The notes under the pieces: generated by a model | Told to the model about the DNA's origin: nothing | The model's database searches: none | Seen by the model: only the letters and a program-made list of their open reading frames with translations | DNA from: Casuarius casuarius | Taxonomy: Eukaryota; Chordata; Aves; Casuariiformes; Casuariidae | Assembly (NCBI GenBank): GCA_003342895.1 | Contig: PTFA01000043.1 | Coordinates: 62,001 to 126,000 of the forward strand | Length of the DNA stretch: 64,000 bases | Direction: 5' to 3' | Made by a program: the position numbers and the translations under genes | In this document: piece after piece, positions 26,650-37,419 of the stretch | Numbering within the stretch: the first letter of the stretch is position 1 | Layout: each line of letters opens with the position of its first letter

Positions 26650-29200
26650 GGCTCCCCCACCCTCCTACCACTGGGGTCCCACGGAGTCTCGCTTCAGGAA
26701 TTGATGCATGGTGGTATTTTCCTCGTTTTAAACCAAATGTTGAAGCCATCCCCCAAATCCTCGTGGCCTCCAGTAAAGCTTTGGGAGCTTCTACCGCTTT
26801 GCTGCCTTCTCACCCGAACCCTGCTGCCAGCTCCAAACATTTCCACATCGCCAGGAAGAACCTGCCACACTTTCTCTGTCCTCATACCATTTCCACACAC
26901 AAACCTCTTCTGTGAGGCATCCACTCAGCAATACATATGGGAATGTGAACCCCAAACTTGCATAATTCTTTTAATATTATCCTGAGTGATTTGTCCATCA
27001 TCCCAAACAGTTGGAGGAAGAACGGAGACCTAAACGCAGCCTAGTGATTGTGCTCCAGCGCTCTCCGTGGTGCAACCAGTCCCTCCCAGTGATTTTATCT
27101 GCGTAACTACTCCAAGAGAACTGAGACATCACGATGTTTGGGCTGCGTTTACAAAGGGTCAAGCACGACGTGGCCCTAGCCGTAACTGCAGGGTTAGAAA
27201 AATGTAATGGTTATTACTGTTATTATTGTCTCGTCAGTTCACGTATGAAAAACTGAAATAAAATTCAGCAGAATAGGGTTTTTATGTTCCAGCCTATTGG
27301 AAACATTCGGTAGTCCATCTCACTTCGCTAAAGAGGGTACACAGTAAAAACATACAGGAGGTCAACAAAAGTTATTTTAAACCCAGTAATGGGATATAAG
27401 CAAGCTTCAAAATATCATTAAATGGCTTTTCTCTGTTTTTTGCTTTGCTTTATATTTTTGTCTTGAGAGTATGATCAAGTAATCGTTTTGGAAGAAATTC
27501 TAGTAGTTTGGCGCAAACACGAGTGCTTTCATGATTTAAAGTGTAACGTGGGCAAAGACCCAGAAAGAAATTCTAATTGTTTCATTTTAAAATTAACCTT
27601 CTCACTTCATCTTTCTGCTCTGAGGACATTTGCGGCCATGGAGGGCTGTTACACTGAAACACTACCCAAGCATACGAAGATTAAACACAAGTCAAATGAA
27701 TTCTACCAATGATCAACTAAGAGACCTTGCTTGAGTCTCACATCGGGTCATGCTCTCTGCAGGTTGAGGAAAGACCCAAAATAATTCGGCTGAGGAGCTG
27801 CTGCTCTCTTTAGTTCCCTGTAGGTTTTTCTCTTTTACTGGTTCTCCGCTCGCTGTATCTCAGCAGCCCTTAGACACTCCAAGCGAAAGCAATTTGGAGC
27901 CCCGATGTCCACAAACACAAAAAATCCCTGAAAGACCCTACTGTGATGTAGAGGAGATGGGAGAAAAGGAAATCCGGCATCCCCTTTCGAGCGCTGGGGA
28001 ACGGAGTCAGAGAGATGAAGGATGCTCAAGGTCCCGAAGTGCAGCACGGCCCAGAGCACAGGTCTTCTGGGTTCACAGCCAGCGCCTTTTCCTGCCAGAT
28101 CTTACAGAACCGCCAGCGCCGGGCAACCATATTTCAAAGGGAAGGAAAGAAAGAGATTTCCGTTCGCAAGCAAGCAGAGGATAATACAGGGCAGGAGGAC
28201 CAAGGAGTCCTCTTCCTTCCTCAGCGTCAGATGCTGACACATCACACAGCTGATTTTGCTGTGCTAAAATTAAGCCATCAGGTGCAACCAGGCATGCCAA
28301 GTGCGCATTAAGAAGCCGCAGTATGACACGCATGTTAGTGCATATGGCACAGCCCTGCTTCAAGAGATCTTTCACTTTCCCTATCAGCAGGAATACTGGC
28401 GTTCTTCTACAGCATCCTAGGTCAGAGACCCTAGGAAGATCCCTATTTTAAAAAATCCATTTCCTAAGAGTTATCATATTACTTTCATATCCCAGATACT
28501 GTGAAGCTATAGGTATTTCTCACTGCAAGGTTTAACAAGTGCTGTAATATGGCAGATATCCTTTAGCATCATCGTCTACGGGTATCAGGTATCAGTGCGA
28601 ACCACAAGGAGCGAATCCCAGAGAGGGCAGGATCATAGAAACTGGTACTCTTTATACAGCAAGAGGTGCAGATCATCAATTTTTTAAAAAGGGAAAGGCA
28701 AACACTGTAGTTTAATCCAGCTCCCTCCTGATTTTAAGGAACTGGCTCTCCTTGCCAGATAACTTTGCATCTCCCCACAGACACATGCATCAAAGCCACA
28801 AGCCTGCATCAGAAGTACAGCACGTAACGGCTCAGCGACAGCAGAGCGAGGCTCCCCGCTAACGTCACGTTTTACGTAGGGCTCTCATCGCCTCGCTACC
28901 GCATTATTTTCAGATAACCGTCAGTGAATGTCAGAACATGGGTCGATAGCCATTAGATTTATAGGCGGAACTAGCTACAGTTGTATCAATAAGACGTAAA
29001 GCATTTGACACTTCCTTGACAAAATCTGACCACGGGGATTTAGGGCTATAAAATACGGTTGCTACTACGCACCAAACTGTTTAGGAAAAATAGTATCCTA
29101 CTGCTAGCATACATTACTGGAGTTCAGTTACCACTGTTGACTCATGGTAGGGTCAACACCATACGCATTCACTTTGACCAGCCCTTTGCAAACTCCTGCA
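26650..29200. other. Intron sequence without recognised genes, block 3
   Basis: Ordinary sequence between the 26.2 kb CpG island and cluster A. Nothing supported was found; the small frames around 27.9-28.4 kb overlap on both strands. Confidence 0.6.
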
Positions 29201-29210
29201 AGGACATCTT

Positions 29211-29371
29211 ACACGTCCCACGGCGGACCAATTTTTTCACTTCTACAGCGCTGGTTTCTGAGCCCGACACACGCGGCGGCGGCACGGCAAGCACGGGGAG
29301 ATCGCTGTCCTCTTCGCTCCTGTGCCAGGGGACAACATCTCACGGTCTGGCACGAAGAGCGTGGATCAGTT
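29211..29371. promoter_or_regulatory. CpG-dense cluster A in intron 1
   Basis: About 16 CpG in 160 bases by hand count, including a GCGGCGGC run. No TATA box or exon is recognised beside it. Shorter than the usual CpG-island cutoff, so the regulatory reading is tentative. Confidence 0.35.
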
Positions 29372-29924
29372 CAGAAGCATCTGAGTACTGCTACACAAGG
29401 GAACCTATTCTAGCAAAAACCGGGAAAGCGTGCCCTTTTCTTGTCACGTTCTTACCAGAGCTATAACTCCATTCGAGAAAAAATAATCTCCTTTTTAAGT
29501 TTAATATTTCAACATATTGAACGTCTTCACCTACCCTGGGATTCAGGCGAGCCTGTGGGAACGGTGAACTGGCAGCCTGCCAGCCCCTGTAACATCTGGA
29601 CCAGATTGTTCAGTTTTATATAAAGATTAGCGACATAAATCGCAAAACGAGCAAAACCTTTTTAATTATCGGAGAGGGCTCATTTCTATTTTCTTGCGTG
29701 CTTCGTCTTCCTAACGGGTAGCTCTGGTCACAGGCTATATACAGCATTTCCTCCCAAGAAACGCAGGCAATTTCTGCTAGGAGAGAAGTAATCAGGGAAG
29801 ATGGTGGCCAACAGTAGACCACAAGTACTGCCCACAGCCAAGCACATCGACTGCATATGTCTAAAGCCAGCTTTGTCCATTTGTCCTCCCTGATCAAACA
29901 GGATGGTCTCCAAGACAGCAAGCG

Positions 29925-30065
29925 CGGGACGCCAGTGCCTAAGCAACATCTGCTGCCATTCGAAAGGCCCCGGGGTATCCGAGGCGCTGCGCGAGCCCGG
30001 CAGATGTGACACGGCACCTACGGCAGAGCCGTACCCTTCCGGAGCGGCCAGGCGGGATGCCTTCG
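29925..30065. promoter_or_regulatory. CpG-dense cluster B in intron 1
   Basis: About 17 CpG in roughly 140 bases by hand count, about 550 bases from cluster A and immediately before a CpG-poor, AT-rich block that starts near 30180. The sharp boundary is the notable part; function is unknown. Confidence 0.35.
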
Positions 30066-30179
30066 GGCACTCCACTGTCACTAGATGCCCATGTTTTGCC
30101 AAATGTCTCCAATTCCAACTGTCTCTTACTAGAGACGCAATATGTGGTTCACTGCCGATCGGCACTGAGGCTTTGAAGT

Positions 30180-31440
30180 AATACTGGAATTCACATGAGC
30201 CACCCGAATAATCTGGTAGCCAAAACCCAATGTACTATCGAAAATCCTACCATCCATCTAAGCTTCTGTTGCTCCATTCAGGCAGAGGTGAGTTAACATG
30301 AAAGAATAAAATTCCCGTGTTCTCTCCATTTTCTAGTCATTGCTGTTGCATCTCGTGATCCCTGTAGCATCTCTGCATGATAAATGCGTTAGTGCCTTAT
30401 TACTCATTCACTGCCAACAACAGTGACTATTCGGATGACGATGTCAAACAACTATTGAAAACAAAAATTATCTATCAGTTCCTAGTCAGCCTGGTTGTAA
30501 ACTAAATGCCACGTTAACTTCTAAGCTCCCAGATGCTTCCAAAATGACTATCTGAAGCCTCATCTTTTAACTTTATTATTTCTCTAAGTATTTATTTTAT
30601 TCTTTCTTTGATCAGCATCAGCCCCAGTGTCCATGCTCCTCATATGAATAATTTACACACAACAGCTCGCAGCAATCTCAAGGAATTACTAAAGACTATG
30701 AAGTCCACTCTCGCGCAGTCACTAAGTTTAGGCTGAGAACTTACAAAAACATGTGCCAAATTTGGATAATTTGCATTATTCTTAATGGGAAACATGGCAT
30801 CCAAATCTGTTAGGTATATAATAAATACTACAGCTGCAATTTTTATCCAGTTCCTATAATAATATAGCTAGTTTCTGCTCCAAAAACATCACGGTAGTAG
30901 CGTGGACAGGGAAAACAGTATCTCAGATACTGTGTGATAATGATCAGTTAATACAGTAGTCACAGCCACCACACTGTATCACTTTCCTGTTTTATCTCCA
31001 CATCACTGTTCCTTATATCAAAGGATTTCACCCAGCAAGGTTGTGTTCATATAAAGAGCTATTTTGATTCGATTTCATTAATGTGATTAAAGTCAGGGCC
31101 CTTCTGCCTTACAAAATGCAGTTCTTTATTCTCAATTCTTTACATTTAGCTATCTTCAACAGAGAGTTTCTTAGTGTTTTAGTTATATATTACCTACCTG
31201 TAGGGAAATTTTAGTACAACTAGTCTGTGGGTGCCACACTATTACATACTACTTAAGGATTGATGGAACTGCTTCTAAACTGCCTTATTTACATACATAA
31301 CTTTTATATTCACTGGGTAGCTAAGTTTATAACGTACTTTGAAGACCATAAGTGTTAGAGAAGATAAGCATTATCTGATTATTACAGCAAGTAAATCCAC
31401 CTATCTTTAAAGTGTTTTAAGTCACTTAAGTTCCATTCAG
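30180..31440. other. AT-rich, CpG-poor intron block
   Basis: About 1.26 kb of AT-rich sequence with few CpG and no open frame above 60 codons starting inside it. It has no recognisable repeat or long homopolymer, unlike most of the intron. It might contain conserved non-coding sequence, but this cannot be judged without an alignment. Confidence 0.4.
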
Positions 31441-31449
31441 CAAGGGGGA

Positions 31450-34400
31450 CAGGCAGACCGTGCCAGAGGCTGTCTCAGGATCTGCCTCGGTGTCCACACG
31501 CGGCCCCCATAAACCTGATTTCCTAACCGGAGAGCAGAGGAGAACCCAGGCTGCGTGCGGGGAGGCTGCTGGCAGGCACTTGCTCATGTCTCAGCAGGTG
31601 CAAATAAGTCCGTGTGAACCACGGATCCAAGTTTGTTTAAAAAAAAAACAATGATCATTGCTTATCTGACTGCCAAGGAACTTAAAGTTCCTCTTCAACT
31701 TTTAATATTTGGTATAGTAGCGGGGGGGGGTTGTGCGCTTCTTGAGCATATACGGGGAAAAACCCTCTCTGTTCACCCATTTCTTGGCCAGGTTCTTCAG
31801 CACTAGCCGCTCTAGCGTTGCCCATAAATGTTTTCAACAGTTTGCAAATGTCTTGTCCTCTCTCTGCTCCTGTACTTAATCAGTGGTGTGTTTACAAAAC
31901 AAAACTTAAATGAAGGGAACTTAACACGGAATCAGCAGTGTCATTTCCCAGTGTTTTCTGCCTTTTTAGGAGTATTTAGCATGAAGCAAAGAATTTTGGG
32001 GCTAAAGCACTATTTTTTCCAATCTGGTCAGAAAGCTACCACACCATCCCGGCCTCATTGGCTTCAAGGCAGTTGAGCGCTCACTAGATTCAGCTGTTGT
32101 TGTACATCGGCCAAAAAAGCACCGGGTAGGGAGTTTATAGCTTTCATACTTCTTGCGCGTTTTAACCCAAGACCCAGACTCAACCGCACTAACGTCTTTC
32201 TAGGACCAGTGCTTCTTCTTGACAGGCATCTCCAACGGCCCCAAGCCAGCAGACGGGACACGCAGCGACACACAGGTCAGATCAGCCGCACGAACAGTCC
32301 AGAAGTTAGGGAACTAAATCAAGGGACAATCTCTATGCATCCACCTTCTGGTGTTTCCGACCTGTTTGCAAGCAGGCACGTAGGTGTTTGCCCCAGCACA
32401 CCTGGAAGGCGGCTAAACGCCTTCCTTAAGTCACCAGTGAGCAATGGAACAAATTAACTGATCCGCCTGTATTTGTTCCAGGTTGTTAGCAACGGCAGAT
32501 AGGGATGACAGCTTCCCCACACCCAAACCAAGGGTTTATTCAAGGTACTCTCCTTCCTGCACGTCTTATTCTCAAGCTGGCAGCACTGTTTAATTACTAA
32601 ACTGTTTCTATATTGACTTAAATAGCTTTTGACCAGCAGGGTTTAGAACAAGGGGGTCCCCATTTAAGGGCAGGATTGGACAAAAGAACAGGGACAAACA
32701 GCACCACCCAAGATCAGAGCTCTGCCCACATAAGAGAGACCAGTTACGGGGCCCTCTACATCTCAGCAGCCTCTCAAACCCTTGGCAGCTGGCAGGGAGC
32801 AGCCTGGACCTCGCTGGAGGACCAGACCCTGGCCAGCTTCTCGGCGCTTCTCCCACCTTGGCCAGGCACCGCCACGAGCACGCACCGAGCAGCTCCTCTT
32901 GTGGAGCAAATGCCACGTCTCTTCATCCCACCAAGCGTCCAGCAGGCCTGGCTTCGGGAAGAGGCAGGAAGGTGGAATAGGGAGTAATGCGGAAGGCGAT
33001 GAAAGAAGAAACAAGGCAAAACAAAAGCGCCCCGGCAATTCCCCCAAGGCTGCTGCTTGTAGGAGGGGAGAAGAGCAGCTTCTCACCACGCAACGGACAC
33101 CAGACCCACCCCATCCAGAGGAGTCTCCGGTGAGCAAAATCTCTGTCACTTCTCAATGCAAGCTGCAGCTTTCCTCAAACCACGTCATTCATCCTGCATG
33201 CCACTAACCCGGGGACAGACCAGTCTTCGATGGGAAACCATTTGGCCCACCTTTGCTGTCTCAGGATCCTACACACACAAATTTCTCAAATACTTCATGG
33301 TCATTAATGCATCTCCCACGCCAGCCCCAGAGCGATAGGTTTAGGTAAATCGAGGAGTTTGCCCAGCACCGCACAGGAAACATATGGTTGCAGCAGAAGC
33401 CGAATGCTCTCTTGTGCGTCTTTATTCACTCAAGCCTCTCACTAACTGACTCATTTTCCTTTTCTGCACAAACACAGAGACCCTCTCTTTGCAAACACGG
33501 CCCCAAACTGAAAAGTTCATCTGTGCGAATTTCCATACATTTCGATATAATCTGGATGGCAATTTTTGCTTATGTAAATGTCACTGCAGGAAAAATTAAA
33601 TTAGATGTGGACAAAAAAGACAAATTGTAGTTAGTACCTGAAATAAAAGGCACATGTTCCTCTCAGCCCTTCGTTAGTTTGCTCCGAACATTTTCAGAGC
33701 AAGAGAATCCCGTCCGTAAGAATTACTGCAGAAATTAAAAATCCTCTAAATTTTCAGGTAAGTACATGCATACAAAAACCCCCATTTCAACAGTCCATTT
33801 CAAGAGTACCCCCATATTTCTTTGCAAATATGGGAGTCATCCAATTCGAGAGCAGGAAAAAAGCAATAGAAAAACAGAAAAACAGAAAAACAAAAAAAAG
33901 CCCCCAAAAGCTCAGTTTGGAGCTATGTTAAACTGCAGTGCATAGATGCCAGAACCCTGATCGCAGGCAGGATGAGGCGACCTAGGTGAGGAATCATTTT
34001 GGACAGGAGATAAGGGTCACGTCTGGGACAGCTTTTCTTGCACAAAGAGCATCTAGGCTGCGGAGTGAGAAGGGGACCTGCTATGATTTCCACAATGGCA
34101 CTGCAGAAAAACGTCATTCCAAAGGAACAATTCCGTAGAATCGTTCCTCCATCAGCCCCGAGGCAGATAATGCTGTTCATCTTGTTTCTGTGGCCAATGC
34201 TTGCAGAAATAAATGCACATAAATAGAAAATCAGGGTGCCGTACCAGGGAGAGCTGGTATTTCTGATACGCTTTACGCTACAGGGTTCAAAAAACAAAAA
34301 AACAGCAACGGTATGATCAGGTTGCTCATTTGATGCTTTATCTTTTCAAAAGAGACACTTTTTTCTAAAGATGGCTTCAAGTCCCACTGAGATCTAGCCA

Positions 34401-35100
34401 AGTCCTAGAACGCAATAAAAAACCGCCCGTGGCTGATTGCCCCCAGCCTGGGTTTTAGCGTCTCTCTTTGGCCAAACACTTCCCGACGCTCCCACAGGCT
34501 CAAGCTGCAGGATTTCCCCTACGTGCTGCAGGACACTATGTTCTAACGCTTTGCACCTGCAAAGGTCACATTTAAAACACAACACTACCTTAAGCAACGT
34601 AAAGGGAATTCTCTGAGCGGCTGCATTTTGTGGGGAGCTTGCTTAAGAGCACATGGGGGTTTTGTCAGGCATTTCTCACCAGCACGCAACTTTCCTAGCA
34701 TAAAAACAAAAAAATAATCAACGCGAACTCATACCGGTGAGCTCGTATTTGCGTACCTCAAGCAAGCATGGATTTCGGCTTTAGCTATTCGCCTTCAAGC
34801 GCCCGGGACTAGGACTGAACTGCAATTTGGGCCCAGAAAGTCCCCCGCCGGGAAGCTGTTCCAGCTCCCTCCACGCTCTCCGTCCTACAGACCATCTTAG
34901 CGCGCTTCGCTCCTTCCTTTTAGCGTCGATGGGTGGTGACGGGGGCTCATCTGGCCCCCACATCTTCCCTTGAACCCGTGCCTTGCTGAAGCACAGCGCG
35001 CGCACAGTACTCAGAGAACAGAGCACATATGTACTTTTCTAAAAAATCACACGTACCAAATATATACGCAACCCAAAGTTACATAACCGCTGTAACAGAG
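31450..35100. other. Intron sequence without recognised genes, block 4
   Basis: Mixed GC content, with GC-richer patches near 32.7-33.1 kb and 34.4-35.0 kb where frames of 100-141 codons open on both strands at once. That pattern indicates stop-poor composition, not genes. No repeat family was recognised apart from the A-rich tract at 33858. Confidence 0.55.
33858..33900. repeat. A-rich (AAAACAG)n tract
   Basis: Three AGAAAAAC-type units in tandem followed by an A-rich end. Confidence 0.75.
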
Positions 35101-35101
35101 C

Positions 35102-35124
35102 TTTTTTTTTTTTTTTTTCCCCCC
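35102..35124. repeat. T17-C6 pyrimidine tract
   Basis: Seventeen T followed by six C and then AG. It looks like a very strong splice acceptor on the plus strand, but that is antisense to GALNT17 and no plus-strand exon is supported downstream. Most likely a simple repeat. Confidence 0.7.
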
Positions 35125-35237
35125 AGCCAGACTCATCAGCATTGCTATAAATTGCCCTCGTATGCAGAGGCCAGATAAGTCATCGCATTGATGTTCTCGG
35201 GTTTCTGCCTGCCCCAAGAAAACAGTTGTGGCACGGG

Positions 35238-35365
35238 CAACATATCTATTACCTCTCTCCCCATCTTTAGGTGCACGACCGTGCTCTTCGGCGGGAAGGG
35301 GATTCCCACGCTGCTCTGCAGACGTCCCCCCATGCCCACAGCAGCCTCCAGACCGCGCAGCACGC
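35238..35365 (+). repeat. Diverged direct repeat, copy 1
   Basis: Begins CAACATATCTATTACCTCTC and shares long blocks with copy 2, including TTTAGGTGCA, GACCGTGCTCT, CCCACGCT, CTCTGCA and GCCCACAGCAGCCT, in the same order and orientation. No protein or known repeat family was identified with confidence. The two copies lie 543 bases apart, start to start. Confidence 0.8.
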
Positions 35366-35490
35366 CCAGCCGGGGAGGCGAGGTGTCCGCACCGTGCCGT
35401 GCCCGCGAGCAGCCCCCGCCAGCTCCCAGCGCAGCTGGCAGAGCCGAGCAAAGCGGCCAGCCCCACGCGCATCTCCGCAGCTCTCCCTTC
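35265..35490. promoter_or_regulatory. CpG-dense segment 1.6 kb inside intron 1
   Basis: Dense CpG with high GC content, separated from the exon 1 island by ordinary sequence. It overlaps the first copy of a duplicated segment (35238-35365). It may be a secondary CpG island or island shore. Open frames here occur on both strands at once, as expected from stop-poor GC-rich DNA, and are not evidence of coding. Confidence 0.45.
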
Positions 35491-35659
35491 TCAGGAGAAG
35501 GGCAAGAAGTTACAATTTCAGGTCCTTCTCCGTGCTTGCTGGAATGCTAGACAGCATCTTCGTTACATGTTCGATACCAAGCCAGGTCCTCGTATGAGGG
35601 CTCCCTTCACGAATTTCTGATATTGCCCTTATTAAATAAGTGCCTAATTCTTCCTGAAA

Positions 35660-35770
35660 ACCTCTGCCCTAGCAATATCCAGCAGCAGTGAGTTTCACAG
35701 CTACGTTGTATGTAACACACAAGGGTTTTCTGTTTGTTTGGGGTTTTTTACATTATTCCTTCCTATTCCT
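35660..35770. repeat. Possible old CR1-like LINE fragment between the repeat copies
   Basis: The stretch around ATCCAGCAGCAGTGAGTTTC followed by CACAG and a T/G-rich run resembles, from memory, a piece commonly seen in degraded amniote CR1 elements. The similarity is short and no 3' tail repeat is present. Low confidence. Confidence 0.25.
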
Positions 35771-35780
35771 TTACTACAGA

Positions 35781-35912
35781 CAACATATCTATCACCTCTC
35801 CCCTCCCCACCTTTAGGTGCAGGACCGTGCTCTCCAGCACTAAGCGGACTCCCACGCTACTCTGCAAATGTAGCCCCAACGCCCACAGCAGCCTACAGAC
35901 CCTGCACTGCAC
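35781..35912 (+). repeat. Diverged direct repeat, copy 2
   Basis: Begins CAACATATCTATCACCTCTC and follows copy 1 with small insertions and substitutions. Where copy 1 has CpG-bearing words (GACGTCC, CCGCGCAGCACG), this copy has CpG-free ones (AATGTAGCC, CCTGCACTGCAC), consistent with methylation decay outside the CpG-dense zone. Confidence 0.8.
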
Positions 35913-36858
35913 ATAACACTCAGGTTTTTTAACGTTACTCCTTGCTATTCCTTTGCTGCACCTTGCGCAAGGGTACCTGCACCTTTGTTGCACCTTGTTT
36001 GCTGCCCTGCGATGCTGTTTCAGCGCCTCTTGGTGGGTAACACCAAATTCAAATTAGGTGCTAGACACTTTAATAGGCACGTTTTCATGCAAGTGGATAC
36101 AGTACAACTACCACAACCGAAGAGCACGCACCAAGCGACATATGCTGCGTTTCAGTAGCTGTCTCACATCTTAGGTACAGCACTGTCTCCGCAATAGTCC
36201 TGACTCAGTGCACAGACACAACGCTCGCAGTTTAACCCCAAATCGTGCAGAAGGTTCCTATCCAAGAATCCAGGGTGCAATCACGTCGACACTGCCAAAA
36301 GCATCACCTGTACTAATTTTGCAATGCTAAAACTTGCAGTCTTTATGGCTACAGAGATCGGAAGCTATAAATGGGGCTCTGGATCGAGATCACAATCCCA
36401 GTTGTGAATCTATGGGGAACAATTTAAAAAAAAAAAATTGGCTTCCACAGTCAGCATTTTAATTAGTTATCTCACCTAGATTTCTTACAGCTTTGCAACA
36501 TGTTTCTCTATCCCACACGGCATCTTTAAAACTCCCTTTGTACATCTCGGAACTACTGAACCTGGTGAGATTTTAATAGAAAACCCTTCGCTACGCTATA
36601 AAGAGCGGCATTACTTGAGGTTTTAATTAGCAGCTGTCAGGGCTGAGCCATAGGAAATACTAAATTGTTTGCTCAACTTGTTACAGAAGGTGCATTTGCT
36701 TTCTGACCTTCTGCACTTAATGCAACATACTTCAGCCTCTTGAAAACTCCCTTCCGAAAAGGCACGGGCGCAGCGGTCAAAGCCGTCCCCTCAATCAATA
36801 CACAGCGCGCCGCTCCGGCCCCGCGTCTGCCCGCTGAGCTCCCCTCTCATCGGAGGGA

Positions 36859-36880
36859 GAAATCACGACGCCGTGATTTC
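36859..36880. repeat. Perfect 9-base inverted repeat in the CpG island
   Basis: GAAATCACG at 36859-36867 is followed by four bases and then its exact reverse complement CGTGATTTC at 36872-36880. It lies in GALNT17 intron 1, about 260 bases past the donor. It could be a binding site for a dimeric factor or a short hairpin; no known motif is claimed. Confidence 0.6.
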
Positions 36881-37129
36881 CTGACCAGCACCACAAGGCT
36901 GAAAGCTAGCGTGACGCTATCGCACGCTCCCCGTCCTGCGCACGGTGCTCCCGAGCCTCCCCGAAACGCTCGGAGAACTCGGGAAGCAGGTGCTGAATGG
37001 ATTCACTGCGTTAGGACTCAGGATGCAGGAAAAGGCAGGAGGCTCCATCACGCAAACTTCAAGAAATAACCGTGCCGTACCTCCGCTTTAACCCACGCAG
37101 CCAAAAGGCACAAAGAGCACGAGAGCTGC

Positions 37130-37135
37130 CCCTAC
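37130..37135 (-). other. GALNT17: GALNT17 exon 1 splice donor
   Basis: On the minus strand the exon ends AAATG and is followed by GTAGGG. The GT lies at 37135-37134 and splits the Gly codon after its first base. Recognisable homology to GALNT17 stops exactly here, and the frame then runs into unrelated residues and a stop at 37059. Confidence 0.88.
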
Positions 37136-37373
37136 CATTTAGCTGCCTGTAGACGATGTCCTCCAGGAGGGAGAGTCGCTTCAGTACCGCGTCCTGGATG
37201 GAGCTGCCGCCGCGGGCGGTCAAGTTGGCCGCTTCTGCCCTGGGGTGGATCTCGTGGAAGGAGTCTCCGCTCTTGACGGCGATGGGTCTGCACTTGGCCA
37301 GGAAGAGCACGAAGCCCGCCACGGCGATCAGGTTCAGCACCAGCAGCACTTTGACTCTCCTCAAAGAAGCCAT
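37136..37373 (-). CDS. GALNT17: GALNT17 first coding exon (partial gene)
   Basis: Encodes the N-terminus of a GalNAc-transferase-like type II Golgi membrane protein. Seen: ATG at 37373-37371, residues MASLRRVKVLLVLNLIAVAG at the start, a hydrophobic signal-anchor at about residues 7-27 ending in AKC, one N-glycosylation sequon (NLT, residues 50-52) in the stem, and a segment ending IVYRQLN before the splice donor. The exon gives 79 codons plus one base (phase 1). From recall, the segment is nearly colinear with human GALNT17 exon 1 and differs clearly from GALNT9, which begins MAVARK. The family transfers GalNAc to Ser/Thr of proteins, but this member belongs to the GALNT8/9/17/18 branch, for which in-vitro activity is weak or unproven; a role in membrane trafficking in neural tissue has been proposed. 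The catalytic and lectin domains lie in later exons outside the window. The start context has G at +4 but T at -3, so it is not a strong Kozak site. Reading through the donor adds an unrelated tail, which supports splicing here. Confidence 0.93.
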
Positions 37374-37419
37374 CAAACTTCCCCGAGCGGCAACGGGAGC
37401 CGCCGCTCCGCACGCCGGG

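Larger units (their letters stand above)
1..37135 (-). other. GALNT17: GALNT17 intron 1, 5' part (incomplete)
   Basis: All sequence downstream of the exon 1 donor on the minus strand is non-coding as far as I can see. No second GALNT17 exon is found: none of the open frames carries the conserved GT-A domain or ricin-lectin motifs of the family. The intron is therefore at least 37 kb long and leaves the window at base 1. A long first intron fits this gene in other vertebrates. Confidence 0.85.

Noticed and set aside
26422..26985. 187-codon plus-strand open frame over a CpG island
   Set aside because: CpG-rich DNA lengthens chance frames; the peptide has no domain features, and opposite-strand frames overlap it.
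28631..28760. Possible CR1 3' tail (ATCATAGAA and GCAGATCATC wording)
   Set aside because: The characteristic 8-base tail repeat of CR1 is absent and the surrounding sequence does not follow the element.
35102..35126. Strong plus-strand splice-acceptor look-alike (T17C6AG)
   Set aside because: Antisense to the only gene and followed by no supported exon; best read as a homopolymer.
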